From: Bittarella massiliensis (ex Durand et al. 2017)
GTDB taxonomy: Bacteria; Bacillota; Clostridia; Oscillospirales; Ruminococcaceae
DNA length: 64,000 bases
NCBI RefSeq assembly: GCF_017566145.1
Contig: NZ_JABFCL010000008.1
Location: 1-64,000, forward strand
Direction: 5' to 3'
Shown here: positions 34,222 to 42,469 of the stretch, piece after piece
How positions within the stretch are numbered: position 1 is the stretch's first letter
Layout of the letters: the number at the start of each line of letters is the position of its first letter
Program-made: the position numbers and the translations under genes
The notes under the pieces: model-generated
Told to the model about the DNA's origin: nothing
Databases searched by the model: none
What the model saw: the letters and a program-made list of their open reading frames with translations, nothing else

Positions 34222-35409
34222 TTATCGTGCGTCTATCCGAATTTTTGACTTTGCGGCCCGTTTCCGTTCCTTTTCGGCATGTTCCTGCTGGTAAGCTGCC
34301 TCTAATATTCTGTCCACTTGTTCTGGGCCAAAGGCCCTTTTGACCCGCTCATAGTCAGCGGAGACTTGCCGCATGGCCTTGTTTTCCAACTTGACCTCCT
34401 GCAATCGATCAGACAGGCGGATGTTGCTCTCCCTCACCCGGCCATAGTCCCCTTGCAGACGCTCAAATTTCCCCCGCAGCTCCACATAGGCCAGATACAG
34501 GGAGCGCAGCACCTTGACGATTTGGGCCAGCAGGGGCTTTGCCTTTTTCTCTCGGTAGGCCCGGCCTGTTTCCAGCGTTCCCGGCTCCGGCAAAATCTCC
34601 TCCGGATTGGCGGAGAAATCCGCTGCCAACCGCTCCATATTTTTCACCGCCGGGGCAAGTTCTTTGAGCCGCCGTTCCTGGCTCTCCACCTGGTTTTCTT
34701 TCTCCGCCTTGACCGTCTCCAGAACGGCGATCTCCTTTGCCCGCTGCTCTTTCTTGTAGTCCAGCACAGACAAGTGCTTGTCGTGGGTGCCTTTGTCCTC
34801 CCACTCAATCCCGTGGCGCTCCATGACCAGGGAAAGCTGCTCCTTTTCCGAGCGCACCCACTGGCTCCACTCTGTGTCCCCTCTGGTGCCGCCCTGGAAA
34901 CCCTGGGCCGCTAACGCCTGTTTCAAAGATACCCTCGTGTCCAGCCCTCGCTTGCTCCCGGTGGTGAATGGTACAAAGTCAATGTGCAGATGGGGCGTAG
35001 CCTCGTCCATGTGGAGGTGGGCAGAGAACACCCGGAGTTGGGGGTTGCGCTCTTGAAAGCCCTTCATGTACTCGTCCAAAACCGCTGCCGCAAGCTGTCC
35101 CTCCTCGCTGTCGGCGCTCATATCATCTCGATTGCCCACTTGCAGGATGATTTCATGGAACGGCTTTTCCTGCTTGCCGGAGCGGATCTTCTCATAGTAA
35201 TCCTCTATCCTTCTGTCGGCCCTGGTTTGTTTAGCGTTGTACCGTTCCAGAGCCTCGTCAAAGAGTTCATGGTACACCGCCTTGATATTCTCCTGGCAGT
35301 AGGTTATATTCAAGTGGGAGCGTTCCGGGTCAGTGTTCTTGGCGTGGAATTTTCTACTGTTATGGTTCACCGATCCTTGGCCCACCATGGCGCTGATTGT
35401 CCTTTTCAA
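34222..35409 (-). CDS. mobV: MobV/Pre-type relaxase
   Basis: 395 aa, TTG start after GGAGGGATTGAT. The MobV metal and catalytic signature is clear: VFSAHLHMDEATPHLHIDFV, with NITYCQENIKAVYHELF and the N-terminal GQGSVNHNSRKFHAKNTDPE before it. The C-terminal half is a long coiled coil. The relaxase nicks oriT and starts transfer; such IMEs borrow the conjugation machinery of a helper. It is the last gene of a co-directional run with xis, int, mobC-like and repA-like genes. Confidence 0.93.
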   Translation of the reverse strand: MKRTISAMVGQGSVNHNSRKFHAKNTDPERSHLNITYCQENIKAVYHELFDEALERYNAKQTRADRRIEDYYEKIRSGKQEKPFHEIILQVGNRDDMSADSEEGQLAAAVLDEYMKGFQERNPQLRVFSAHLHMDEATPHLHIDFVPFTTGSKRGLDTRVSLKQALAAQGFQGGTRGDTEWSQWVRSEKEQLSLVMERHGIEWEDKGTHDKHLSVLDYKKEQRAKEIAVLETVKAEKENQVESQERRLKELAPAVKNMERLAADFSANPEEILPEPGTLETGRAYREKKAKPLLAQIVKVLRSLYLAYVELRGKFERLQGDYGRVRESNIRLSDRLQEVKLENKAMRQVSADYERVKRAFGPEQVDRILEAAYQQEHAEKERKRAAKSKIRIDAR

Positions 35410-35535
35410 ATCAATCCCTCCTCCCTTTTCCGCCGCGCAAGCGGCGAGCCTTTGTTACTTTCTGCGAAAGTAACGCAAAAGCACTTTTGACAGCCTGACG
35501 GCCATCAAAAGCGCATTTGCGCCCTACGGGGTGGT
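35410..35535 (-). other. Candidate oriT region upstream of the relaxase
   Basis: The stretch directly upstream of the relaxase has dyads: TTACTTTC and GAAAGTAA (35455-35473) around TGC, and TTTGAC with a nearby ATCAAAAG dyad near 35490-35515. MobV oriT sites usually lie just upstream of the mob gene and contain such dyads. No nick site is known from sequence alone. Confidence 0.45.
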
Positions 35536-35642
35536 GTGGGGGCTTTGCCCCCGGCAACTGCGGTTGCCTCCCCCAGCAGGGCCGCCCTTTGAAAAGGGCA
35601 CCCTGCACCCCGCCTAAACTTTGTCACTCGCCGTTGGGCAGG

Positions 35643-35669
35643 GTGGAAAGGCCAGGGGCCTTTCCACCG
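35643..35669. terminator. Strong hairpin between repA-like and relaxase genes
   Basis: GGTGGAAAGGCC and GGCCTTTCCACC, a perfect 12-bp stem with a 3-nt loop. Without a clear T run it may be a terminator or a structural element of the transfer or replication origin. Confidence 0.5.
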
Positions 35670-35777
35670 CCCGGCAAGTGTTTTCCGTGGGCCGAAAGTC
35701 AAGGGGTACGGGTTGTATTGACTTGCGGCAATCTCCACCCGCAGGTATGCCCCCCTTGACTTTCGCCCCCGCTCCCC

Positions 35778-35859
35778 GTGACAGCCGTGACGACCGTGAC
35801 GATGTTTTACACACCGCCTCCGCACTCCGAAAAGCTGTCACAGCTGTCACGGTCGTCAC
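35778..35859. repeat. Iteron-like 9-bp repeats in opposing triplets
   Basis: Three tandem 9-mers at 35778-35804 (GTGACAGCC, GTGACGACC, GTGACGATG) face three inverted copies at 35833-35859 (reverse complements GTGACGACC, GTGACAGCT, GTGACAGCT). The last copy overlaps the stop codon of the RepA-like gene. Iterons directly beside a rep gene are the usual design of a plasmid or IME replication origin. Confidence 0.7.
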
Positions 35860-37010
35860 GCCTGGGGTTCCTCCAACGTGAGCTTGATACTCCGCCCGGC
35901 ATGGGTTCGGGCGCTTTCATAGTGGATGTGGTACTCATAGGACAGCCGCCACGCCCGGACATTCAGCCGCATAGCCAGGGCATTGGGTTTCATATCCAGC
36001 CCCAGGGCGGCGACAAGTTCCGTGGCCGTCCCTCTCCACTCTGGCCGTTCCGCCGTTACCAGGGCGGCAACAGCCTCCAACACCGGGTCAGGCGGCTCCT
36101 GCCGCAGCTCCGTTTCCCGCCGCTCCAGCTCCCACACAAGCCGTTCCTCGTCCCGCTTGAGGTAGAGGCGCTGGTCTTGCTGATCCCGCCCAGAAATGTC
36201 CAGGGTGGCGGCGTTGTCTGCCCGCCGCTCCTTTTGGAGCAGAAAGGCCCCGTCTGCCGCACCCAATAAGCCGTTGGTGCCGGAGATCATATCAAACTTA
36301 TCATCGGCCTGCTGCTTGCGGGTGTGATGTACAACCAGGAGGCAAACCCCGCTTATATCGGCAAACCGTTTCAGTTTGGTGATTACCTCATAGTCGTTGG
36401 CATAGCTGTACTTCTCTGCCCCGGCCTCCCGGATTTTTTGCAGGGTGTCGATGATAATAAGCCGGGTGTCCGTGTGTTCCCGGACAAAGCCCTTTAGCTG
36501 CTCCTCCAGGCCACCGCCGAGCTGCTTAGCTCCGATGGCAAAGAACAGGTTTCCGGTACTCTCTACTCCAAACATCCGGTACAACCGCTCCTGTAAGCGA
36601 CGGTGGTTGTCCTCCAGGGCCAGATAGAGGACTGTCCCCTGGCGCACCTCATACCCCCACAGGGAAAGGCCCATACTCACATGATAGGCAAGCTGGGCCA
36701 TGAGAAAGGACTTGCCCACCTTGGGAGCGCCCACAAAGAGATATGTCCCCGCATAGAGCAGACCGTCTACCACAGGAGGTCTGCCGGGGTACACCTGTTC
36801 GTAGAGGTCATTCATAGACACGGTAGGCAGATAGGCCGGGTCATTGACCCGGCTTATCTGCCGCAGGATTTCCTCCAAATCTCTTTCCGGGGGCTTGTGT
36901 TCTGTCACGCCCTCTGCTATACTTTGGTTAGGTTTTTGTGAGAGCGACTGTCCCCCGTCTGCGCCAACAGGCGGATATGGGGCAGTCGTTTTCTCTTGCA
37001 ATCTATCCAT
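35856..37010 (-). CDS. RepA-like hexameric helicase/AAA family ATPase
   Basis: 384 aa. The RecA-like core has Walker A FVGAPKVGKSFLMAQLAYH, Walker B-type LIIIDTLQKI, and the HH sensor LLVVHHTRKQQ, as in RSF1010-type RepA helicases. The N-terminus is a linker with charged residues; a winged-helix-like C-terminus (VAALGLDMKPNALAMRLNV) may bind DNA. It starts 4 bp after the MobC-like gene and ends over iteron-like repeats, so it likely supports replication of the excised element. Confidence 0.82.
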   Translation of the reverse strand: MDRLQEKTTAPYPPVGADGGQSLSQKPNQSIAEGVTEHKPPERDLEEILRQISRVNDPAYLPTVSMNDLYEQVYPGRPPVVDGLLYAGTYLFVGAPKVGKSFLMAQLAYHVSMGLSLWGYEVRQGTVLYLALEDNHRRLQERLYRMFGVESTGNLFFAIGAKQLGGGLEEQLKGFVREHTDTRLIIIDTLQKIREAGAEKYSYANDYEVITKLKRFADISGVCLLVVHHTRKQQADDKFDMISGTNGLLGAADGAFLLQKERRADNAATLDISGRDQQDQRLYLKRDEERLVWELERRETELRQEPPDPVLEAVAALVTAERPEWRGTATELVAALGLDMKPNALAMRLNVRAWRLSYEYHIHYESARTHAGRSIKLTLEEPQA

Positions 37011-37013
37011 CTA

Positions 37014-37334
37014 TCAATCCTCCCTCATGCCGTCCATGATGGCGGCGATCAGCCGGATGGTGTCCAGCAACTCCCCATCCACGCCATTCCCGGCCTCGAT
37101 ACGCTCCAGTTCTTCCAGAACGGCGGCCAGCTCGTTCCGCAGGGCCTTATACACCCTGGGGTTGCCCTGTACCACCACATCCCGGCACAGCAGCCGTCGG
37201 GTGATGTAGTCCTGTTTGGTAAGGCCGGAGAGCCGCACAGCGGTTTCAATTTCCCTGTCCTCATCCGGGGACACCCGGAAAGCCACAGTTTTGTTTCTCC
37301 AGCGGTTGTGTCGGTCAAGATTTTTCACTGACAT
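37014..37334 (-). CDS. MobC-like ribbon-helix-helix relaxosome protein
   Basis: 106 aa. RNKTVAFRVSPDEDREIETA and LSGLTKQDYITRRLL fit the MobC/NikA RHH pattern: a short strand, then two helices. It lies 3 bp after the integrase stop and 3 bp before the RepA-like start, thus in one operon. MobC proteins open oriT DNA for the relaxase. The exact partner is inferred from the relaxase gene downstream. Confidence 0.75.
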   Translation of the reverse strand: MSVKNLDRHNRWRNKTVAFRVSPDEDREIETAVRLSGLTKQDYITRRLLCRDVVVQGNPRVYKALRNELAAVLEELERIEAGNGVDGELLDTIRLIAAIMDGMRED

Positions 37335-37337
37335 GAT

Positions 37338-38414
37338 TTAGGCCCCCTTTCGCTCCATGTCCAGTTTGTCCGCCATCTCCGCCTGCCGGGTGGGGAACAG
37401 GTGGGCGTAGCGGTAGGTAATATCAATGCTTTCATGTCCCACCCGGTCAGCGATTGCCAGGGCCGTAAAGCCCATGTCAATGAGCAGCGAAATGTGGGAG
37501 TGCCTCAGGTCGTGTATTCTGATCCGCTTTACCCCGGCCTCTTTCGCACCCCTGTCCATCTCCCGGTGGAGGTAGGATTTTGTCACCGTGAAAATGCGGT
37601 CGGTGGGCTTCACCCCATACAGGCTCTTGATATAGTCTCGCATTTCTTCACAGAGGAAAGCGGGCATTTGAATGACCCGGTTGCTCTTAGGGGTCTTGGG
37701 GTCGGTAATCACATCCTTGCCCTTAATCCGCTGGTAGGACTTGGAGATGGTGACGGTCTGTTTCTCAAAGTCGAAGTCGCCAGGAGTGAGGGCCAGCAGC
37801 TCCCCCTCCCGGACGCCGCACCAGTAGAGCATTTCAAAGGCGTAATAGGAAAGGGGCTTGTCCATCATGGCCTCGGCGAATTTCAGATACTCCGCCTTTG
37901 TCCAGAACAGCATTTCCCGTCCCTTTGGCTTTCCCATATTGCCCGCCTGGGCAGCGGGATTGACCTTTAGATTGTAGTGCCGTACCGCATGGTTGAACAC
38001 GGCGCTCAACTGATTGTGCAGCGTTTTTAAGTACACCGGAGAGTAGGGCTTGCCGTTCTTGTCCCGGTAACCCAGCATTTCATTCTGCCAGGCGATGACC
38101 TCCTTGGAGTGAATGTCGCACATCTTCCGCTTGCCGAAGTACGGCACCAACTTCTTGTAGAGGATATGCTCTTTCGTCCCCCAGGTGTTTTCCTTGATAC
38201 GGCCTTTCATGTCCGCCACATAGACAGCCACGAAGTTTTCAAAGGTCATTTCCAGGTCGGCGGTCTGTTGTTGCAGGAATGTCCGCTCCCACTCCAGAGC
38301 CTCCCGCTTGGTGGGAAAGCCCCGTTTCATTTTCTTTACTTTCTTGCCCGTCCAGTCCTCGTAGTAAAAGGACGCATACCATGTGCCCTTTGCCTTGTCT
38401 TTGTATGCCGGCAT
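37338..38414 (-). CDS. int: Tyrosine site-specific integrase (element 1)
   Basis: 358 aa; ATG 38414 follows AAGGAGGGAACC. An arm-binding domain (KGTWYASFYYEDWTGKK, PTKREALEWERTFLQQ) and a core-binding SAM-like domain (FENFVAVYVADMKGRI) precede the catalytic domain: Arg in MLYWCGVREGELLALTP, His-x-x-Arg in RIHDLRHSHISLLIDMG, and Tyr in ITYRYAHLFPTRQ. It would recombine the att core at the guaA end. Intact, unlike the copy in element 2. Confidence 0.95.
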   Translation of the reverse strand: MPAYKDKAKGTWYASFYYEDWTGKKVKKMKRGFPTKREALEWERTFLQQQTADLEMTFENFVAVYVADMKGRIKENTWGTKEHILYKKLVPYFGKRKMCDIHSKEVIAWQNEMLGYRDKNGKPYSPVYLKTLHNQLSAVFNHAVRHYNLKVNPAAQAGNMGKPKGREMLFWTKAEYLKFAEAMMDKPLSYYAFEMLYWCGVREGELLALTPGDFDFEKQTVTISKSYQRIKGKDVITDPKTPKSNRVIQMPAFLCEEMRDYIKSLYGVKPTDRIFTVTKSYLHREMDRGAKEAGVKRIRIHDLRHSHISLLIDMGFTALAIADRVGHESIDITYRYAHLFPTRQAEMADKLDMERKGA

Positions 38415-38427
38415 TGTGGTTCCCTCC

Positions 38428-38625
38428 TTATTGTCTGTCCCGCAGCCCATAGAATTTTTCCTCGAAGTAGCGCCTGCTTACCCGTCCGGGAATGGTGAGA
38501 AAGCCTTTTTTCTTCAGCTCCTCGTTCATCTCCCGCACCAGCTTGTAGGCGTAGGGCTTGGAAATGCCCAGCTCCCTGGCGACCTCCTCTGCTCTCACAA
38601 ACAGCTCCTTTTCCATGGTCAGCAC
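38428..38625 (-). CDS. Excisionase-like small DNA-binding protein (element 1)
   Basis: 65 aa. LFVRAEEVARELGISKPYAY is a winged-helix motif as in Xis/MerR-like proteins, followed by a basic tail (VSRRYFEEKFYGLRD). It resembles the element 2 protein at 29548-29748. It lies 13 bp before the integrase start. Confidence 0.82.
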   Translation of the reverse strand: MLTMEKELFVRAEEVARELGISKPYAYKLVREMNEELKKKGFLTIPGRVSRRYFEEKFYGLRDRQ

Positions 38626-38649
38626 CTCCTTATTTTAGTTTCGCAAATA

Positions 38650-38695
38650 TGTTAATGTCACCATCTTCATTATACATTAACATAAGTGTTAATGT
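38650..38695. promoter_or_regulatory. Operator-like repeats between xis and repressor genes, element 1
   Basis: ACATTAACA and TGTTAATGT (38674-38695, 4-nt spacer) form a perfect dyad, and TGTTAATGT recurs at 38650-38658. They lie in the divergent promoter region and likely bind the XRE protein. Confidence 0.6.
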
Positions 38696-38782
38696 CAAGA
38701 ATTTATTTCGCATTTTTGTTAAAGATTATCTTGCATCTTTCGCTTTTTTGCGCTATACTATTGGCAAAGGCGGTGGGATATT

Positions 38783-39340
38783 ATGACAGTCGGAGACAAG
38801 ATAAAGAAAATCCGCACCTTTCGAGGCATGACACAAAAGGAATTGGGGCTTGCTATCGGCTTTGAGGAAAAGGGAGCGGACAACCGGATCGCCCAGTATG
38901 AGACGAATTACCGTGTTCCGAAACGGGAACTGCTGGACAAGATGGCCGAGGCGCTGCGGGTAGACCGCCAGAACTTCTACACCATCGCCCCCGGCTCTGC
39001 CGAGGACTTCATGCGGACATTCTTCTGGCTGGACGAGGACAGCCCTGGCGCTATCCGCCTGTTCCAACTTGTCCGCAATCCGGGCAGAGCAGGGGCCGCT
39101 GATGATACCGCTGTACGGTACAATGATAGCGATGACTGGCCCGCACACCCTCCCGTGGGTATGTACTTCCAGTATGGCCTTGTGGACGAGTTCATGCGGG
39201 AATGGCTTTTTCGTCAGCAGGAGTTACACGCCGGGGAGATCACCAGGGAAGAGTATTTTGAATGGAAACTCAACTGGCCCCATACCTGCGACGATGGCCT
39301 GGAAAGCGAATATTATATCCCTTGGCGGAAAAATAAATAA
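38783..39340 (+). CDS. XRE family repressor (element 1)
   Basis: 185 aa. The N-terminal HTH reads VGDKIKKIRTFRGMTQKELG, then NRIAQYETNYRVPKRELLDK. The C-terminal half is longer and aromatic, with TFFWLDEDSPGAIRLF. It is divergent from xis and int and ends at a strong terminator. It probably keeps integration and excision genes silent, and derepression by stress would be typical but is not shown here. Confidence 0.85.
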   Translation: MTVGDKIKKIRTFRGMTQKELGLAIGFEEKGADNRIAQYETNYRVPKRELLDKMAEALRVDRQNFYTIAPGSAEDFMRTFFWLDEDSPGAIRLFQLVRNPGRAGAADDTAVRYNDSDDWPAHPPVGMYFQYGLVDEFMREWLFRQQELHAGEITREEYFEWKLNWPHTCDDGLESEYYIPWRKNK

Positions 39341-39398
39341 GACAAGCAAAAAAACCGCCCTGCTGAATTTGTCGTTCAGCAGGGCGGTTTTGCTTGTC
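39341..39398 (+). terminator. Terminator after XRE repressor gene, element 1
   Basis: CCGCCCTGCTGAA pairs with TTCAGCAGGGCGG, and the outer GACAAGC/GCTTGTC arms also pair. It starts right after the stop codon. Confidence 0.85.
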
Positions 39399-39440
39399 CT
39401 TTTGGGATTTTTCTCTTGAGAATACCGGGCGGACACAAAT

Positions 39441-39459
39441 AGTATCAATCCAGTATCAA
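39441..39459. repeat. Arm-type-like direct repeats, right end of element 1
   Basis: AGTATCAA at 39441-39448 and 39452-39459, 11 bp apart, about 60 bp inside the guaA att core and matching the pair at 30778/30789. Confidence 0.6.
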
Positions 39460-39517
39460 GAGCAGTATGGACGGGCAAAAAAGCCTGTATTCATGCGGGT
39501 TTTCGCCGTTTCGAGCG

Positions 39518-39529
39518 TCATTCCCACTC
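39518..39529 (-). repeat. guaA-end attachment-site core
   Basis: GAGTGGGAATGA, the last codons of guaA. It shares GAGTGGGAAT with the middle and distal copies, while the stop differs (TGA here, TAA there). The guaA 3' end was thus likely supplied by element 1 on integration. Confidence 0.75.
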
Positions 39530-41053
39530 AATGGTGGCCGGGGGCTTGGTGGTCACATCGTAGACGATGCGGCCGATGCCCGGCAGTTCGCCGATGATGC
39601 GGGTGGAGATTTTTTCTAAAACATCATAGGGGATGCGGGCGAAGTCAGCGGTCATGAAATCGTCGGTGGTGACCGCCCGCAGCGCCAGGGTGTAGCCGTA
39701 GGTGCGAAAGTCCCCCACGACCCCCACCGTCCGCTGCTCGGTGAGCACGGCGAAGTACTGGCTCAAACTGCCCGACTCGCCGGCCTTGTCCAGCTCCTCG
39801 CGGAAGATGAAGTCGGCCTTTTGCAGCAAGTCGACCTTTTCGGGGGTCACTTCACCCATGACGCGGATGCCCAGGCCGGGGCCGGGGAAGGGTTGGCGCC
39901 AGACCATCTCCCGGGGCAGTCCCAGCAGGATGCCCAGGCGGCGGACCTCGTCTTTGAAGAGCATGTTCAGCGGCTCGACAATGTCCTCAAAGTCCACGTG
40001 CTCGGGCAGGCCGCCCACGTTGTGGTGGCTTTTGATGACGGCGCTCTCGCCCCCCAGGCCGGACTCCACCACGTCGGGGTAGATGGTGCCCTGGGCCAGG
40101 AAATCCACCTTGCCGATCGCCTTGGCTTCTTCCTCAAAGACGCGGATGAACTCCTCGCCGATGGCCTTGCGCTTGGCCTCGGGATCGGTCACCCCGGCCA
40201 GTCTGCCGAAAAAGCGCGCCTGGGCGTTGACCCGTTTGAAGTTGACATCCATCTTTCCGAAGGTCTCCTCGATGGCGTCGCCCTCTTTGTAGCGCATCAG
40301 GCCGTGGTCGACGAAGATGCAGGTGAGCTGTTTGCCAATGGCGCGGGAGAGCAGGGCCGCACAGACCGAGGAGTCCACCCCGCCGGAGAGGGCCAGCAGC
40401 ACCTTTTTGCCGCCGATGCGCTCTTTCAGCCGGGCGATCTCGCTGTCCAGATAGTTTTCCATGTTCCAGTCGCCCACGCAGCCGCAGATGTCAAAGAGGA
40501 AGTTGTGCAGCATCTCGCTTCCCTGCTGGGTGTGGTTGACCTCCAGGTGAAACTGCACCGCGTAGAGCTTTTTCTCAGGGCACTCCATGGCGGCCACCGG
40601 GCAGTTGTCGGTGACGGCGGTGACGGAAAAGCCGGCGGGGGGCTGGGAGATGTAGTCCACATGGCTCATCCAGACCACGCTCTCCTGCTCAACACCCGCA
40701 AAAAACGGGGTCTCTCCCACCACCTTGCAGACGGTTTTGCCGAACTCGCCCACCGGGGCCGCCTCCACCTTGCCGCCGAACATGTGGGCCATCATCTGGG
40801 CGCCGTAGCAGATGCCGAGGATCGGCACCCCAAGTTGGTAAAGGGCCGGATCGCACTGGGGCGAGTCGGGCAGGTAGGCGCTGTTGGGACCGCCGGTGAA
40901 GATGATGCCAGACGGGTTGCCGGCCCGAATCTGCTCCACCGAAGCGGTGTGGGGCAGCACTTCGCAGTAGACCCCCAGGTCCCGCACCCGGCGGGCAATC
41001 AGCTGGTTGTACTGGCCGCCAAAGTCAATGACATAGATGAGCTGATGTTTCAA
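39518..41053 (-). CDS. guaA: GMP synthase (glutamine-hydrolysing)
   Basis: 511 aa, full length. The glutamine amidotransferase domain is N-terminal with the catalytic Cys in [16 protein letters not shown] and His/Glu in [10 protein letters not shown]. The ATP pyrophosphatase domain has the P-loop [16 protein letters not shown]. The dimerisation end has [15 protein letters not shown], and the protein finishes PPATIEWE. It converts XMP to GMP. The last codons serve as integration site for the two elements downstream, with the reading frame preserved. Confidence 0.97.
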   Translation of the reverse strand: MKHQLIYVIDFGGQYNQLIARRVRDLGVYCEVLPHTASVEQIRAGNPSGIIFTGGPNSAYLPDSPQCDPALYQLGVPILGICYGAQMMAHMFGGKVEAAPVGEFGKTVCKVVGETPFFAGVEQESVVWMSHVDYISQPPAGFSVTAVTDNCPVAAMECPEKKLYAVQFHLEVNHTQQGSEMLHNFLFDICGCVGDWNMENYLDSEIARLKERIGGKKVLLALSGGVDSSVCAALLSRAIGKQLTCIFVDHGLMRYKEGDAIEETFGKMDVNFKRVNAQARFFGRLAGVTDPEAKRKAIGEEFIRVFEEEAKAIGKVDFLAQGTIYPDVVESGLGGESAVIKSHHNVGGLPEHVDFEDIVEPLNMLFKDEVRRLGILLGLPREMVWRQPFPGPGLGIRVMGEVTPEKVDLLQKADFIFREELDKAGESGSLSQYFAVLTEQRTVGVVGDFRTYGYTLALRAVTTDDFMTADFARIPYDVLEKISTRIIGELPGIGRIVYDVTTKPPATIEWE

Positions 41054-41098
41054 ATTGATACCCCCGCTGTCTGTTTTGGTGTCAAGGCGTACAAAAGG

Positions 41099-41120
41099 CG
41101 GCCCAACCGGCGCGCCGGGC
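41099..41120 (-). terminator. Possible terminator between tmcAL and guaA
   Basis: GGCCC/GGGCC and CCGGCG/CGCCGG stem, followed on the minus strand by CGCCTTTTG. It lies downstream of the tmcAL stop. Confidence 0.45.
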
Positions 41121-41205
41121 CGTCTGCCCGGCCGGCACGCTGCCGGACGGGCTGTCTCTTACTCTGTCTATTGTGCCATGGGGCTGTCGAAAAAGCAATC
41201 GCTTC

Positions 41206-42345
41206 TCATATCTTTGTAAACTTTTGCCGATAGCTTTCCCCCTGCGGCAACGGTTTCTCAAAGCAGTTTGCATAGACGGTGTCGGCGCGGGCTTCCACCC
41301 GGCCGAAGGAGGTGCCCTCTGCCCGGGCCAGGCTGTGGCAGACCGGCAGCCGGTGTGGAGCCCGCAACAGGGCGAGGCCGGTCTCGGTGGCCCCCAGGAT
41401 GCGCAGGCAGTCGGGCGGGGCGACCACCTCCTCCCGGCGGATGTCCAGCAGCAGGCACCAGACGGCCCGGCGCACCCGGGCGCGGGTGTGCTGGCGGCTG
41501 GCGCAGCGGGCGGCCAACTCCTCCAGGTCGGCAGCGCCGTCGGCGCAAGCCCGCAGCCGGCAGGCCAGCCCTTCGTCACAGAAGGGGAGGGCGGCCAGCC
41601 GCGCAGGGGGGGCCAGCTGCACCGCCAGCACCGCCGCCCGCCCCAGCCAGCGGCCATCTGCCAGGGGATGCGGCCCCGGCAGCCCCTTGGGCAGATAGGG
41701 CGCCGCCTGTGCGCCCTTCCCGGCGCGCAGCAGGGCGCGCAGGGCGCTGGCGCTGGCGGTCTGTTCTCCCAGACGGCTGTCGTGGTGGCCCGCGCCGATG
41801 CGCCGGATGGGGAGGATACCCATCCCATTCCCGGCGCGGCGGATGGCCAGCAGGTATTCCAGCGCCAGGGTGTCGTTGGGGGAGGAGAGGATGGCCGCGT
41901 CTCCCCCCAGGCGGCGGCAGGCTTCGGCCCGGGCGGCGGGGTAGCCCAGGTTGCCCCGCTGCAGCGCTTTGGCCAGCTGGCCAAAGGCCTCGCTCTCCAC
42001 CAAGGCGGCAGTCGCTTCCAATCCGGCCCGATCGCCGCTCTCGCTGCCGAAAAAGAGGGTGTCCACCCCCAACTCGGCCAGCAGGGAGACCCCGCTTTGG
42101 GCGTAAAATTGGGCCGAGGAGAGACAGTGGGCGGTGGGGATTTGCACCACCAGGTCGGCCCCGTTTTCCAGCAGGGCCTTCGCCCTCGTCCACCAGGGGA
42201 GGAGGGACGGTTCCCCCCGCTGGACAAAGTTGCCGCTCATGGCGCAGACCACCGCCTCCGCCCCGCGGGCCCTGGCCTGCGACAGCAGCCAGATGTGCCC
42301 GGTGTGGAGGGGGTTGCACTCGCAGATGACCCCGAAAATCCGCAC
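41206..42345 (-). CDS. tmcAL: tRNA(Met) cytidine acetate ligase TmcAL
   Basis: 379 aa, family-typical. The N-terminal nucleotidyltransferase motif is ICECNPLHTGHIWLL (the HxGH-like HTGH), then MSGNFVQRGEPSLL and VVQIPTAHCLSSAQFYAQSG. TmcAL uses ATP and acetate to form ac4C at the wobble base of tRNA(Met) in Bacillota. The N-terminal half is well conserved; the C-terminus diverges. It is divergent from ackA, which fits a link through acetate, though that is only a thought. Confidence 0.88.
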   Translation of the reverse strand: MRIFGVICECNPLHTGHIWLLSQARARGAEAVVCAMSGNFVQRGEPSLLPWWTRAKALLENGADLVVQIPTAHCLSSAQFYAQSGVSLLAELGVDTLFFGSESGDRAGLEATAALVESEAFGQLAKALQRGNLGYPAARAEACRRLGGDAAILSSPNDTLALEYLLAIRRAGNGMGILPIRRIGAGHHDSRLGEQTASASALRALLRAGKGAQAAPYLPKGLPGPHPLADGRWLGRAAVLAVQLAPPARLAALPFCDEGLACRLRACADGAADLEELAARCASRQHTRARVRRAVWCLLLDIRREEVVAPPDCLRILGATETGLALLRAPHRLPVCHSLARAEGTSFGRVEARADTVYANCFEKPLPQGESYRQKFTKI

Positions 42346-42469
42346 AAATACGCCCTCCTTCCGGCTTTTCCCCTTGCACTTTTTCCCATTTTATACTACT
42401 ATATAGTACGCAAGTGTGTTCGTCAACAAACGAGGACAGGAGAAAAATCAATTGAGGGGGAACTTTTTC

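Larger units (their letters stand above)
30664..39529. mobile_element. Element 1: guaA-end mobilizable element with tet(W)
   Basis: Bounded by the guaA stop-codon core (39518-39529) and the middle core (30663-30675), about 8.9 kb. It holds an XRE repressor, xis, intact tyrosine integrase, MobC-like protein, RepA-like ATPase, MobV relaxase, tet(W), a methyltransferase and a sigma-factor fragment. There is no coupling protein and no type IV secretion system, so it is an integrative mobilizable element that needs a helper conjugation system. Confidence 0.85.

Noticed and set aside
35411..35855. Several 60-106 codon frames between relaxase and repA-like genes
   Set aside because: Region is dominated by inverted repeats and iterons; frames on both strands are unsupported by ribosome sites or known families.
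35778..35859. CRISPR-like array
   Set aside because: Repeats are only 9 bp, contiguous and in opposite triplets without spacers; they fit iterons. No CRISPR array was seen anywhere in the window.
41054..41205. Purine riboswitch upstream of guaA
   Set aside because: The stretch contains a GC hairpin of the upstream gene but no recognisable conserved purine-aptamer loops.
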